This document shows positions 1 to 9,260 of a stretch of 64,000 nt of DNA, one piece after another; within the stretch, counting starts at the first letter, position 1; every line of letters begins with the position of its first letter. The stretch lies in NCBI RefSeq assembly GCF_001673535.1, contig NZ_LZLY01000068.1, positions 1 through 64,000 of the forward strand, read 5' to 3'. Origin of the DNA: Mycobacterium sp. 1081908.1 (GTDB lineage Bacteria > Actinomycetota > Actinomycetes > Mycobacteriales > Mycobacteriaceae). Both the position numbers and the translations under genes were made by a program. Below the pieces are notes generated by a model. That model searched no databases. It worked only from the letters and a program-made list of their open reading frames with translations, and was not told the origin of the DNA.

Positions 1-2472
1 CACCCCGGTCTGCGTACGCACCAACCCCGCCGGGTCAATTCGGGCCGTTTCCAACGCTTCCCAGCACACCTCCAGCAGCTGCCGCTGCTGCGGATCCATG
101 GTTTGGGCCTCGCGCCCCGAGATGCCGAAGAACTCCGCGTCGAACTCGGCGGCGTCCGCCAGGAACCCGCCGGCGTGGGTGTAGGTCTTGCCCACCGCAT
201 CCGGATCGGGATCGAACAACTCCCCCAAATTCCAGCCCCGGTCGCCCGGAAACGCCCCAACCGCGTCGGTGCCGCTGGCTACCAGATTCCATAACGCCGC
301 CGGCGAATCCACCCCACCGGGGAACCGGCACGCCATCCCGACCACCGCGATCGGCTCATCTACCGCCACCTGCGATTCCACCGCGGGTGCCGCCGCGACC
401 GGCCCGATCAGCAGCTGGGCCAGGTGGGCAGCCAACTCGTCGGGGGTCGGATAGTCGAACGCCAGCGTCGGCGGCAACGGCAGCTCGGTTTCGGTCCTGA
501 GTCGGTCGAGCAATTCGGTGGCCTTCACCGAATCAAAACCCAGGTCCCGAAACGCCGACCCGGGGTCGATGTCATCGGGGCTCGGACGCCCCAACACCGC
601 CGCCGCCTGCGCGCAGACCATGCCCACCAGGAGGTCATGTTGCTGCTGGCTCAGCGTGCGGACACGCTGGGCCAATCCCGAGTCGGACCCGGCGTCCGCG
701 ACGGTGTCCTCGACCGCGCCCGGCTTTGACGGGCCGATGTGCGCGTCCAAACGGGTGAAGGCGCCCTGCTGGTAGAGCTTTGAGCAATCCCGTCGCCTCA
801 CCTTGCCGCTTGTGGTGAGGGGAATCGAATGTGGCGGCACCAGAACGAGATCCGCGACGCTCAGTTCGTGCGTCCTCGATATCGCTGCGATGATCTCACG
901 CCGGGTGGCGATCAACCGTTGCGCGTCCTCGTCGGAATCGCCGCCGGGCTTGAGTTCGACGATTGTGACGAGTTTCTCCGGACCGTCATCGTCCGAAACC
1001 GCGATCGCCACGCAGCGGCCGCGGGTGATCTCCTGGATCGTCGCCTCGATGTCGTCGGGAGAATGGTTGCGCCCGTAGACGATCAAGAGATCCTTGATCC
1101 GGCCGACGATGAACATCTCGCCTTCGGAGTAGAAGCCCAAATCCCCCGTCCGCAGCCAGGGCCCTTCCGGTGTGCCGTCCGAGGCGCCGACGATCGTTCT
1201 GCCGAAGACACGTTCTGTCTCTTCGGGTTTCTGCCAATAGCCCGAGCAGACGTTCTCGCCGATCGTCCAAATCTCGCCGACCGTTCCCTCCGGGCACTCC
1301 ACGCTCGTCTCGGGGTCGACGATCCGCACGATCGGCCACTTCGGCATGCCGTAACTGACCAGCGGGATGCCGGCACCGTCCGCGCACCGCTCGCCGTGGC
1401 CGGCGGTCATCTGCTCCGAATCGAAAGAAACCGTCACCGGGGGGTGGCCCGCCTCGCGGGTCGCCACCACGAGCGTGGCCTCCGCGAGGCCGTAGGAGGG
1501 ACGCAACGCCTCGGGGCGGAAATTGAAGCGGGCAAACCGGTCCGCGAAGCGCCACAGTGTCGGGGGGTTCACGCGCTCGGCGCCGTTGAGGATGGTGTGC
1601 ACGCCCCCGAGGTCCAGCCCGGCCAGATCGTCGTCCGACGTCTTTCGCGTCGCCAATTCGAACGCGATATTGGGTGCCGCCGAGAAGGCGTGCGGATTGC
1701 CGGCCAGCATTTGCATCCACCGCGCCGGGCGCTGCAGGAAGGACGGCGGGCTCGTGAGCACGGTGGGGAATCCCCACAGGACCGGGAAGGCGATACCCAG
1801 GATCAAACCCATGTCGTGGAACAACGGCAGCCACGACACCACGGTGGTGTCCGACGGGGCCATCCCCCCGTCCGCCTCGTAGTACATGGCCATGATCTGC
1901 TCGCAGTTGACCTGAATGTTCTTGTGCGAGACGACAACTCCCGCGGGAGTGCGGGTCGACCCGGAGGTGTATTGCAGGTGCGCGATGCTCGTCTCGCCGT
2001 CGGTGTCCGCGGCGGCCGCAAGCCGAGAGTCAAGATCCAGCCGATCGACCTCGACGACCGATGGCGCGCCGGGCTCCGACTTCGCATACTCGGCGATGAT
2101 GTCCACGGCGGAGGATGTGGTCAGAATCGTCGAAGGCGACGCGTCATGCAGGACGGCGCTGACCCGCTCGTCGCTGGCGCCACCCACCGGCATCGACAGC
2201 GGAACCGCGATCTGACCGGCCTGCAGTGCGCCGAGAAAGCCGACGACGTACTCGAGTCCCTGGGGCGCCAGGATCACGGCGCGGTCCCCGGTCGACCCGC
2301 AGGCTTTGAGTTCCCGTGCGAGGTTCAGCGTGCGCCGATACAGCTGCGACCACGTCAGGCTTTCCGCAACGCCCTCCCAATCGTTCTCGTAATCGACATA
2401 CGTGAACGCCAGGTCGTCGGGCCGCGAACTGGCACGCTCCCGCAGGACAGCGGGAATGGAATGCTCAAGCAC
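1..2472 (-). CDS. type I polyketide synthase with N-terminal fatty acyl-AMP ligase (partial, 3' end outside window)
   Basis: One open frame runs from a GTG at 2472 to the window edge (824 codons, no stop), so only the N-terminal part is present. Residues about 1-600 match mycobacterial FadD-type fatty acyl-AMP ligases (FAAL): an AMP-binding motif [15 protein letters not shown] near residue 170, then [16 protein letters not shown] and [18 protein letters not shown]. An acyl carrier domain follows, with FDSVK and its phosphopantetheine serine at about 648. A ketosynthase starts near 706 ([14 protein letters not shown]) and is cut before its active cysteine. By family, the FAAL would adenylate a fatty acid and load it onto the fused carrier for extension. 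An upstream in-frame GTG at 2574 is possible, but the ligase homology begins just after 2472. The product is unknown. It lies just downstream of a same-strand TetR gene. Confidence 0.88.
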   Translation of the reverse strand, partial: MLEHSIPAVLRERASSRPDDLAFTYVDYENDWEGVAESLTWSQLYRRTLNLARELKACGSTGDRAVILAPQGLEYVVGFLGALQAGQIAVPLSMPVGGASDERVSAVLHDASPSTILTTSSAVDIIAEYAKSEPGAPSVVEVDRLDLDSRLAAAADTDGETSIAHLQYTSGSTRTPAGVVVSHKNIQVNCEQIMAMYYEADGGMAPSDTTVVSWLPLFHDMGLILGIAFPVLWGFPTVLTSPPSFLQRPARWMQMLAGNPHAFSAAPNIAFELATRKTSDDDLAGLDLGGVHTILNGAERVNPPTLWRFADRFARFNFRPEALRPSYGLAEATLVVATREAGHPPVTVSFDSEQMTAGHGERCADGAGIPLVSYGMPKWPIVRIVDPETSVECPEGTVGEIWTIGENVCSGYWQKPEETERVFGRTIVGASDGTPEGPWLRTGDLGFYSEGEMFIVGRIKDLLIVYGRNHSPDDIEATIQEITRGRCVAIAVSDDDGPEKLVTIVELKPGGDSDEDAQRLIATRREIIAAISRTHELSVADLVLVPPHSIPLTTSGKVRRRDCSKLYQQGAFTRLDAHIGPSKPGAVEDTVADAGSDSGLAQRVRTLSQQQHDLLVGMVCAQAAAVLGRPSPDDIDPGSAFRDLGFDSVKATELLDRLRTETELPLPPTLAFDYPTPDELAAHLAQLLIGPVAAAPAVESQVAVDEPIAVVGMACRFPGGVDSPAALWNLVASGTDAVGAFPGDRGWNLGELFDPDPDAVGKTYTHAGGFLADAAEFDAEFFGISGREAQTMDPQQRQLLEVCWEALETARIDPAGLVRTQTGV

Positions 2473-2580
2473 AGCTTGACGATACCGATGAACGCACGGG
2501 GCGTCGGCGAAACCGCGCAGCCCAGAGCAAGCCGCCGGCGTGCGGTTGAGCACGCGCGTTTTCGCTCGGGACACCCGCCG

Positions 2581-3141
2581 CTAGGCGGGCAGGTGCAGCT
2601 TGATCACCTCGACCAGGTGACGCCCGACATCGTCGAGTGCCGCCGTCGACTGGGTCGCGATCGCAAGGATGACGGCGCCTTCGATGGCGGCGACGGTCAG
2701 GGTCGCAAGCGAGCGCGCGTTGTCGCGATCGGCGCCGGAGCGGACCAGCCGGTCGGCGAGGATCGTCTGCCACTCACCAAAGGCCGAGCCCGCCGCCTGG
2801 GCGGCCGCCGGCGCTTCGGAGCGGCCGAGGACCGCCGCCACAATCGGGCAGCCCGCTTGTATCTGCGTCGCGCTCAGCTGCGCCTTCCATTCGTCGATGA
2901 AGGTCTGGACCGCCTGGACGGGGTCGCTGTCGTCGCCCGACCGGATGACCGCGGTCAACCCCTCCCCCGCGAGGCGGGTGGCTTCGGCGACGAGCTCGGC
3001 TTTGCCGCCGGGAAAGTTCAGGTAGACGGTCCTGCGGGCCACCCCGCTGTCCTCCAGCAGCGCGTTGAGGCCGGTTCCGGCGACACCGCGCCGCCGCACC
3101 AACCCCGTGACGCTGGCGATCAGAGCATCCCGCGCCGACAT
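2581..3141 (-). CDS. TetR-family regulator, LmrA/YxaF-type
   Basis: This 186-residue protein has an N-terminal helix-turn-helix (about residues 5-50, with VARRTVYLNFPGGKAEL) and a ligand domain typical of the LmrA/YxaF subgroup (QAGCPIVAAVLG, then GAVILAIATQS). Members are usually repressors released by a small hydrophobic or aromatic ligand. It is divergent from the F420-type oxidoreductase at 3205, and the 63-bp gap holds an imperfect palindrome resembling LmrA/QdoR boxes, so it probably controls itself and that gene. The FAAL-polyketide synthase starts soon after its stop on the same strand and may be co-transcribed. The ligand is unknown. Confidence 0.88.
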   Translation of the reverse strand: MSARDALIASVTGLVRRRGVAGTGLNALLEDSGVARRTVYLNFPGGKAELVAEATRLAGEGLTAVIRSGDDSDPVQAVQTFIDEWKAQLSATQIQAGCPIVAAVLGRSEAPAAAQAAGSAFGEWQTILADRLVRSGADRDNARSLATLTVAAIEGAVILAIATQSTAALDDVGRHLVEVIKLHLPA

Positions 3142-3175
3142 ATTCTTCGCCTTCCGTCGCAGCTTGGGGTTGTAC

Positions 3176-3191
3176 TATACCAATCGGTCTA
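3176..3191. promoter_or_regulatory. candidate operator of the TetR/LmrA-type regulator
   Basis: TATACCAATCGGTCTA is a 16-bp imperfect palindrome (12 of 16 positions symmetric) in the gap between the divergent regulator and oxidoreductase genes. On the minus strand it reads TAGACCGATTGGTATA, which resembles the TAGACC-N-TATA layout I recall for LmrA/QdoR operators of Bacillus. Its position suggests it controls both genes. No binding evidence is available. Confidence 0.5.
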
Positions 3192-3204
3192 CTAACCTGA
3201 GGCC

Positions 3205-3633
3205 ATGACGGGCACCCACGAGCAAAAGACGCTGCGAAAGTTCCGCAGGGAACGTGCGATCGGGCGCTATCTGCTCAACCCGGCGGTGAAAGGGTTGAGC
3301 GCGCTCGGGGTGCGCACCGCCATGGCCACCGAACTGGAAACCATCGGCCGCAAGACCGGCCAGGCGCGTCGCGTTCCGGTGTCGGCCCAATTCGACGACG
3401 ACGGCGCATGGGTGATCTGCCAGCACGGCACCCGCTCCGGCTGGGGCAGGAACATCACCGACAATCCGAATGTCCGTCTGCGACAGGGCAATCGGTGGCG
3501 CGCCGGGGTCGCGACGTTCAGGCCGGACGACGACGTCGTCGCGCGCGCCCGCAAGTTCGGACGGCTGGCCGCCAAGATGGTCAAGGCGCTGGAAACGACG
3601 CCGGTGTCGGTGCGGATCGACTTCACCGACTAG
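3205..3633 (+). CDS. deazaflavin (F420)-dependent nitroreductase-family oxidoreductase, Ddn-like
   Basis: This 142-residue protein has the compact split-barrel fold signature of the Ddn/nitroreductase family of actinobacteria: LETIGRKTGQARRVPV, WVICQHGTRSGWGRNITDNPNVRL, and a C-terminal strand. Family members use reduced F420 to reduce quinones or nitro compounds, often at the membrane. The ATG at 3205 follows the regulator's candidate operator by 13 bp. As the divergent partner of a ligand-responsive TetR protein it may detoxify the compound the repressor senses. The substrate cannot be read from sequence. Confidence 0.82.
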   Translation: MTGTHEQKTLRKFRRERAIGRYLLNPAVKGLSALGVRTAMATELETIGRKTGQARRVPVSAQFDDDGAWVICQHGTRSGWGRNITDNPNVRLRQGNRWRAGVATFRPDDDVVARARKFGRLAAKMVKALETTPVSVRIDFTD

Positions 3634-3636
3634 TCA

Positions 3637-3885
3637 CTACGCGCCCGGCGCGTACTGCCAGACCGCGTCGTGGCTCGCCTCCGCTGTCGGGTTGCACCAC
3701 ATCGTGCGCCCCGCGGCGTCGCGGGCGGTGGCGTTCCGCACCGAGCACGGGTGGCCGGCGGCCGGCAGGTTGAAGTAGGCGACTGCCATGCCGATCGCGA
3801 TGATGATCGCGGTGGCGGATGACACCATCGCCAACCGGAGTAATCCGAGTTCCCTGTTCGCCTTCTTCTCCGCCGCGGTGCGCAT
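3637..3885 (-). CDS. small conserved membrane protein
   Basis: I start this 82-residue protein at the ATG at 3885, which has a strong ribosome site (GGAGGAGG) a few bases upstream; the frame stays open further 5' but without a better start. A short basic N-terminus leads into one hydrophobic segment (about residues 18-38, MVSSATAIIIAIGMAVAYF). The rest is a small, probably extracytoplasmic tail with two cysteines (CSVRNAT and MWCNPTAE) that could form a disulfide. Its stop is 3 bp from the convergent oxidoreductase gene. I do not recognise a function. Confidence 0.65.
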   Translation of the reverse strand: MRTAAEKKANRELGLLRLAMVSSATAIIIAIGMAVAYFNLPAAGHPCSVRNATARDAAGRTMWCNPTAEASHDAVWQYAPGA

Positions 3886-4016
3886 GGGGCCTCCTCCCGT
3901 CAGATGCCGGATCGCTCTTGCTCTTGAACTGAGCATCGGCGCGAGGGCTTGAGGGATCCTCAATGGATTCTTGGCGGGCGTTTGGGCCGGTGAGCGGGCC
4001 AAGTACCGTTAGCCGG

Positions 4017-4787
4017 GTGAGCCAATCCGACCCCGTCCTGTACAGCGTCGACGCTCGCGTCGCGCTCATCACCGTCAACGACCCCGACCGGCGCAACGCG
4101 TTCACCGACGAGATGTCCGCGCGCCTGCGGGAGGCCGTGGAGCGGGCGGAATCCGACCCCGACGTGCACGCCGTGGTGGTCACCGGCGCAGGCAAGGCGT
4201 TTTGCGCCGGCGCCGACCTCAGCGCCCTGGGCGCCGCCGGTGCCGGAGCGGCGGAGGAGGGGCTGCGGCGCATCTACGACGGCTTCATGGCCGTCGGCAA
4301 TTGCCGGTTGCCCACGATCGCCGCGGTCAACGGGGCGGCCGTCGGCGCGGGCCTGAACCTGGCCCTGGCCGCGGACGTGCGCGTCGCGGGGCCCGGCGCG
4401 TTGTTCGACGCCCGCTTCCAAAAGCTGGGCCTCCATCCCGGCGGGGGCGCGACCTGGATGCTGCAACGCGCGGTAGGTCCCCAGGTCGCGCGCGCCGCCC
4501 TGTTGTTCGGGATGCGCTTCGGCGCCGAAGCCGCCGTGCGGCACGGGTTGGCCCTCAGCGTCGCCGACGACCCCGTCGCCGCGGCGCTGGAGCTGGCCGC
4601 CGGTCCCGCGGCCGCCCCCCGCGAGGTCGTGCTGGCGACCAAGGCGACGATGCGCGCCACGATCAACCCGGGATCGGTGGACACCGAAGCGCACGACCTT
4701 GCCATGCGCACGGAACTCGGCCCGCAGGCTTCCTCCATCCAATCACCGGAATTCGCAAGCAGATTGGCCGCGGCGCGGCGGCGTTAA
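4017..4787 (+). CDS. echA14: enoyl-CoA hydratase/isomerase family protein EchA14
   Basis: A GTG at 4017 gives 256 residues, the length I recall for M. tuberculosis EchA14, and the sequence matches that protein closely from the N-terminus ([22 protein letters not shown]). The crotonase fold is clear: a CoA-binding [12 protein letters not shown] loop and the oxyanion-hole helix [18 protein letters not shown], with [18 protein letters not shown] further on. The usual catalytic glutamate positions are occupied by other residues, so the reaction may not be simple hydration. Crotonases act on acyl-CoA thioesters in beta-oxidation. It stands alone, with no clear operon partner. Confidence 0.85.
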   Translation: MSQSDPVLYSVDARVALITVNDPDRRNAFTDEMSARLREAVERAESDPDVHAVVVTGAGKAFCAGADLSALGAAGAGAAEEGLRRIYDGFMAVGNCRLPTIAAVNGAAVGAGLNLALAADVRVAGPGALFDARFQKLGLHPGGGATWMLQRAVGPQVARAALLFGMRFGAEAAVRHGLALSVADDPVAAALELAAGPAAAPREVVLATKATMRATINPGSVDTEAHDLAMRTELGPQASSIQSPEFASRLAAARRR

Positions 4788-4826
4788 CCCTAGCGGGGTC
4801 GCCGTTTCTGAAGTTTCGGCGAGCCG

Positions 4827-5204
4827 TTAGCTCGCGGGATCTCCTGCGCAGTGGGTGTGGTCTGTCAGGACTGTTCCGCCGGCGGAGTTCGCCACAGCGG
4901 CCGCCTCCGCGTCAGCACGTGTGGGACCCCAGCCGCCGAAATATCTGGTGTGCGCCGGAGGCATGGCAATCGCCACGCACCCGCCCTGCCCGCTGGCCAA
5001 CAGACGACAGTCGCTGATCGTATTGCGACAGGCCGACATCACCGTTTTCTCTACGTCGGATTGGCTGCTTCCGCCAGTGGTGAACTTGATCTTCCCCGTG
5101 GAGTCCGAGATCGCCATCGCGATCCACGGGTCGTCAGCATGCGCGAGCGGCGTTGCTGCGAATGCCATGCCGATCGCGATCGCTGCCACTGCTGGTTTCT
5201 TCAT
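4827..5204 (-). CDS. secreted DUF4189 protein
   Basis: This 125-residue protein has a classical signal peptide (MKKPAVAAIAIGMAFAATPLAHA, cut after about residue 23). The rest matches the small DUF4189 domain: WIAMAISDSTGKI, an alternation of Gly/Ala-rich turns, and four cysteines spaced as two probable disulfides (CRNTISDC and the C-terminal GGCVAIAM and HCAGD). DUF4189 proteins are common, uncharacterised exported proteins of mycobacteria. It is convergent with echA14, 39 bp away. The function is unknown. Confidence 0.75.
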   Translation of the reverse strand: MKKPAVAAIAIGMAFAATPLAHADDPWIAMAISDSTGKIKFTTGGSSQSDVEKTVMSACRNTISDCRLLASGQGGCVAIAMPPAHTRYFGGWGPTRADAEAAAVANSAGGTVLTDHTHCAGDPAS

Positions 5205-5420
5205 GGCGCTCCCCGCCCTTTTCCGTTGCGCTGCGCCGCACTGGCGCAGGTAAACGCGAGGAGACGATTCTCCCCCGTCGCGGCGTCCGGCGCGACATCA
5301 GCCATGCGACCACCGCGCTGACCTGCATGTTTGCCACGAGGCCGCTGTCTTCAAATCGCGAGGAGGCGCAACCTGTGATAGACCACCAACAGTGAGTCGG
5401 ATCCAGAGGGGAACACGAGC

Positions 5421-5855
5421 ATGGTCATCGCACGGGGTTTGCTAGCAACCACGATGTTCGCCGGTTTGGTCGTCGGCGCCGCCGGCACGGCGTGGGCCGA
5501 CACACCGACGATGGACGGCAGTTACACCGAGACGGCGACAACGCCTTCCGGCGGGACCCTGACCTCGAGCTGGACCGTCAACTCCTGCGGCGACGGATGC
5601 ATCTTCATCAAGGCGGGGGCGGGCGGCAGCCAAGCGCGGTTGGTCGACGGGCAATGGGTGCTCGACACGCTCAACAACATCAGTTGCGCCGACGGTTCCT
5701 ACACCCAATACGGATCGAGCGCGCACATAACGTGGGATCCGACCACCCTTGCGGGCACGGCCCAACACACCTACATCGTGCCGGCCTGCGGCCGACCCGC
5801 CGGCTACACCGAAACCGACCAGATCCAGATCAAACAGGCACAGGCGTCGTCCTGA
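5421..5855 (+). CDS. small secreted protein of unknown function
   Basis: This 144-residue protein starts at the ATG at 5421 behind an AGAGGGGAA ribosome site. It has a signal peptide (LLATTMFAGLVVGAAGTAWA, cut near residue 26). The mature part is rich in Thr, Ser and Gly, with a pattern of short beta strands and four cysteines (NSCGDGCIF, ISCADGS, VPACGRP). It resembles the many small exported proteins of mycobacteria that are predicted beta-sandwich folds. The stop lies 3 bp before the convergent end of bkdC. I do not recognise a specific function. Confidence 0.72.
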   Translation: MVIARGLLATTMFAGLVVGAAGTAWADTPTMDGSYTETATTPSGGTLTSSWTVNSCGDGCIFIKAGAGGSQARLVDGQWVLDTLNNISCADGSYTQYGSSAHITWDPTTLAGTAQHTYIVPACGRPAGYTETDQIQIKQAQASS

Positions 5856-5858
5856 CGC

Positions 5859-7013
5859 CTATAGGTCGAGCAGGGCTGTCTCGGGCGACTCGATCAGATC
5901 CCTTAGCTCGCAGACGAATTGCGCCACCTGGGCGCCGTCAGCGACGCGGTGATCGAACACGCATGTCAGGCTCACCGTCGACCGGACGGCAACCTCGTCA
6001 CCGATGACCACCGGGCGTGGCCTGATCGCTCCCATGCCCAAGATGGCCGCTTCGGGATGGTTGATCACCGGCACTCCGTCGTCCACGCCCAGCGCCCCGA
6101 AGTTCGACACGGTGAACGTCGAGCCCAGCAGTTCGGCGGGCGTCAGGCTGCACTCGCGCGCACCCGCGATCAATTCCGCCGTCCGGCTTGCCAATTCGCG
6201 GGTCGTCTTGTTCTGCGCATCGGTGATCACCGGGACCAGCAGCCCGCGTTCGGTGGCCACACCGAACCCCAGATGCACGCCGCGGTGGACCTGCACCTGC
6301 GGACCTTCGGGCGAGTTCACCCAGGTCGAGTTGAGAAGCATGTTGTGACCCAAGGCGATAACGAGCAGCCGCAGCGTCAACACGAATGGCGTGATCTCCG
6401 GGTGCGCGGGGCGGCAGCGGTCGCGCAGCCGTAGCAGCGCGCTACAGTCGACGTCGACGCTGACCTTCGCGGCCGGGATTTCCCGGTGGGACAACGCCAT
6501 CTTCTCCGCCATCCGGGCCTGCACGCCGCGGACCGGCCGAATGTCGTGTCCCGGATCGCGGGCGGCCGCCAGCACGTCGGCGCGGGTGATGATCTCCCCC
6601 GCGTCCCGCCGCACCGACGCGAGGTCGACCGCGAGTTCCTTGGCCAGCTTGCGCACCGGCGGGGCCGCGAGCGGTCGGCCGGGCCGCCGGCTCTCGTCGA
6701 TGCCCGCGTCGGCGCCGTAGCCGACCAACGTGGGCACCGCGGCCTCGCCGTTCGCGGCCGGCGCGGTGTCGATGCGGACCAGCACCGCGCCGACGTTGAG
6801 CACATCGCCTTCGGCCCCGTGGGTTTCGACGATCCGCCCGGCGTACGGGCTCGGGATCTCGACCTCGGCCTTGGCGGTCTCCACGGTGCACAAGACTTGG
6901 TTGAGTTCGACATCGTCACCGGCCGCGACGTACCAGCACGACACCGTCACTTCTTCCAGCCCCTCGCCGAGATCGGGAACCCGGAACGGCTTGACCCGCT
7001 CGTCGGTGCTCAT
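5859..7013 (-). CDS. bkdC: branched-chain alpha-keto acid dehydrogenase E2 (lipoyl acyltransferase)
   Basis: The 384-residue protein begins at the ATG at 7013, overlapping the bkdB stop by 4 bp. An N-terminal lipoyl domain (about 8-85) carries the lipoyl lysine at about residue 48 in [11 protein letters not shown] peripheral subunit-binding domain follows ([14 protein letters not shown], about 125-160). The C-terminal catalytic acyltransferase domain ends in the active-site motif DHRVADG. It transfers the acyl group from E1 to CoA in the oxidation of keto acids from leucine, isoleucine and valine. It corresponds to Rv2495c and is the last gene of the bkdABC set. One lipoyl domain is the normal number for this family. 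Confidence 0.93.
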   Translation of the reverse strand: MSTDERVKPFRVPDLGEGLEEVTVSCWYVAAGDDVELNQVLCTVETAKAEVEIPSPYAGRIVETHGAEGDVLNVGAVLVRIDTAPAANGEAAVPTLVGYGADAGIDESRRPGRPLAAPPVRKLAKELAVDLASVRRDAGEIITRADVLAAARDPGHDIRPVRGVQARMAEKMALSHREIPAAKVSVDVDCSALLRLRDRCRPAHPEITPFVLTLRLLVIALGHNMLLNSTWVNSPEGPQVQVHRGVHLGFGVATERGLLVPVITDAQNKTTRELASRTAELIAGARECSLTPAELLGSTFTVSNFGALGVDDGVPVINHPEAAILGMGAIRPRPVVIGDEVAVRSTVSLTCVFDHRVADGAQVAQFVCELRDLIESPETALLDL

Positions 7014-8044
7014 GGCATCTCCAGCGCACGCTCGACGCAGTCCAGCAGCCGGTCCGGGCCCGGCAGCCACAGCCTTTCCAACCGCGCCGGCGGATAGGGC
7101 GTGTCAAAACCGCAGGCGCGCAACACCGGTGCCTCCAGCTCGTAGAACATCTCCTCCTGGATGCGGGCGGCCAGGCCGGCCCCGTAGCCGAGGCTGCGGG
7201 GTCCTTCATGCAGGACCACACATCGCCCGGTCCGATGGATCGACGCGGCGATGGTGTCGAAGTCCAACGGAACCAGCGACCGCAGATCGATGACCTCCAA
7301 GCTCCACCCGCGTTCGCGCTGAGCGTCTTCCGCGGTGGCCACGGCCGTACTCACCAGGCTGCCGTAGGTCACAACGGTTACGTCCCTGCCCGGTCGGCGC
7401 ACCATGGCCTGCCCGATGGGCGGTTCCGGCCGACCGGCGTCGACCGAGCCGCGGCCCTGGTAACGCCGCTTGGGCTCCAGGTACATCACCGGGTCGGGGC
7501 AGGCGATCGCGTGGCGAAGCAGCCAGTAGGCGTCGGCCGGGCTGGACGGCACCACCACCTTCAAGCCGGCGGTGTGCGCCCAGTAGGACTCGGTTGAGTC
7601 CGAATGATGCTCGGCCGCACCGATTCCGCCGAACGACGGGATCCGAACCGTGACCGGCATGTTGATCTCGCCGCGGGTGCGGGTTCGGTACTTGGCCAGG
7701 TGGCTGACCACCTGATCGAAGGCCGGGTAGGAGAATCCGTCGAACTGGATCTCCGGCACCGGCACAAAGCCGCGCAGCGCCAGCCCGACCGCGATGCCGA
7801 TGATGGCCGACTCCGCCAGCGGCGTGTCGAAACACCGCTGCTCACCGAAGGTTTCGGCCAGCCCCTCGGTTACCCGGAACACCCCGCCTTCGACGGAGAC
7901 GTCCTCGCCGAACACCAGGACGCGGTCGTCGGCGACCATCGCGTCGTGCAGCGCGCGGTTGAGCGCCTGCACCATGGTCAGCTGTTGCGCCCCGATCGCC
8001 GCGTCGAGGGCCGGTACGGGCGGGGGCTCGGCGAGCTGGGTCAT
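7010..8044 (-). CDS. bkdB: branched-chain alpha-keto acid dehydrogenase E1 beta subunit
   Basis: I start at the ATG at 8044 (344 residues), overlapping the bkdA stop by 4 bp; the frame is open further upstream but that part is antisense-like sequence inside bkdA. The transketolase-type pyrimidine domain is evident ([21 protein letters not shown], then [19 protein letters not shown]), followed by the C-terminal E1-beta domain ([22 protein letters not shown]). With BkdA it decarboxylates branched-chain 2-keto acids using thiamine diphosphate and reductively acylates the E2 lipoyl group. It corresponds to Rv2496c. Confidence 0.93.
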   Translation of the reverse strand: MTQLAEPPPVPALDAAIGAQQLTMVQALNRALHDAMVADDRVLVFGEDVSVEGGVFRVTEGLAETFGEQRCFDTPLAESAIIGIAVGLALRGFVPVPEIQFDGFSYPAFDQVVSHLAKYRTRTRGEINMPVTVRIPSFGGIGAAEHHSDSTESYWAHTAGLKVVVPSSPADAYWLLRHAIACPDPVMYLEPKRRYQGRGSVDAGRPEPPIGQAMVRRPGRDVTVVTYGSLVSTAVATAEDAQRERGWSLEVIDLRSLVPLDFDTIAASIHRTGRCVVLHEGPRSLGYGAGLAARIQEEMFYELEAPVLRACGFDTPYPPARLERLWLPGPDRLLDCVERALEMP

Positions 8045-9132
8045 TCGAGCCTCCCCAGTTCGGCCCGCAGCTGCTGGCGCTGCGCCTCCAATCCCGGTGT
8101 GATCTCGGCGTATACCGTGGTGAACACCTCGTCGACGTCGAAGTCGGGCGCGTCGAACACCGCGTCGCGCAGTTCGGACCGCATCCGCTTCGCCCGCGTG
8201 GCGACCCGATCCTCCAGCCGTTGCGACCACAGGCCCTGGCCCTGCAAATAAGTGCGGTAGCGCGGGATCGGGTCCAGCGCCGCCCAGCGGTCCACTTCGT
8301 CCTGGGTGCGGTATCGGCTCGGATCGTCGGAGGTGGTGTGGGGGCCGAGCCGGTAGGTGACCGCCTCGATCAACGTGGGGCCGCCGCCGGCCCGGGCCCG
8401 GGCGGCGGCCTCGGCCGTCACCGCGTAGCACGCCAGGACGTCGTTGCCGTCCACCCGGATCCCGGGCATTCCGTAGCCAATCGCCTTGTGCGCGATGGAG
8501 GCCGCGGCCGTCTGTTTGGAGACCGGAACCGAGATCGCCCACTGGTTGTTCTGCACGTAGAACACGCATGGCGTGGCGAAGACGGCGGCGAAGTTCAGCG
8601 CCTCGTGCACGTCCCCCTCGCTGGTGGCGCCGTCGCCGAGGAAGGCGACCGTGACCGAGTCCTCCCCGAGGCGTTGCGCGGCCATCGCCGCGCCGACGGC
8701 GTGCAGGGTCTGGGTGCCGATCGCGATCGACATTGGGGCGCAGCATTTCTTGGTGAAGTCGAGGCCGCCGTGCCACGTTCCCCGCCACGCCGCCCCGACG
8801 TGCCCGGGCGGGATGCCACGCACCAGATAGGCGCCGAGTTCACGGTATTGGGGAAACAGCCAATCGGTCTTGCGCAGGCAGGCCGCGGCGCCGACCTGGG
8901 CGGCTTCCTGGCCCCGGCAGGACGCGAACAAGGCCAGTTGGCCTTGGCGCTTCAGGTTGACGAACTCGGTGTCGAGCTCGCGGGTGACGACCATCATCTC
9001 GTAGAGCCAGCACAGCGTCTCCGGCGGAAGCTCGCGGCCGTAGCGCCGTTCGGCCGTCGGCGTGCCGTCTGCGGCGATGAGTTGCACCGGGTCGAGGTCG
9101 ACGGTCATCGGCGTCTGGGACTTATCCGCCAT
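8041..9132 (-). CDS. bkdA: branched-chain alpha-keto acid dehydrogenase E1 alpha subunit
   Basis: This 363-residue protein carries the thiamine diphosphate motif GDGATSEGDVHEAL...NNQWAIS (about residues 165-200) and the E1-alpha phosphorylation-loop region (YRLGPHTTSDDPSRYR). It forms the heterotetrameric E1 with BkdB, the first step in degrading keto acids of Leu, Ile and Val. It is the first gene of the bkdABC group, overlaps bkdB by 4 bp, and is separated from citE by 128 bp, so bkdABC may have an extra internal promoter. It corresponds to Rv2497c. Confidence 0.93.
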   Translation of the reverse strand: MADKSQTPMTVDLDPVQLIAADGTPTAERRYGRELPPETLCWLYEMMVVTRELDTEFVNLKRQGQLALFASCRGQEAAQVGAAACLRKTDWLFPQYRELGAYLVRGIPPGHVGAAWRGTWHGGLDFTKKCCAPMSIAIGTQTLHAVGAAMAAQRLGEDSVTVAFLGDGATSEGDVHEALNFAAVFATPCVFYVQNNQWAISVPVSKQTAAASIAHKAIGYGMPGIRVDGNDVLACYAVTAEAAARARAGGGPTLIEAVTYRLGPHTTSDDPSRYRTQDEVDRWAALDPIPRYRTYLQGQGLWSQRLEDRVATRAKRMRSELRDAVFDAPDFDVDEVFTTVYAEITPGLEAQRQQLRAELGRLE

Positions 9133-9260
9133 ACCGCCTCCTTGGCGATCGCCAGCTACACGAAAGGCTCCGCTCGCCGCGAGACTGGCGTATTCCCCAT
9201 TATGCGCCCAAATGCGAAGACGCCGCGTTGATCACGGCCGAGGCGCAAGCGTGTCGCGCC

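Noticed and set aside
829..3195. A 788-codon open frame on the plus strand
   Set aside because: It is antisense to the polyketide synthase and the TetR gene; its composition is typical of shadow frames in high-GC DNA and it shows no motif.
8045..8788. A long N-terminal extension of bkdB
   Set aside because: It lies inside bkdA in another frame; the ATG at 8044 fits the E1-beta family and overlaps the bkdA stop.
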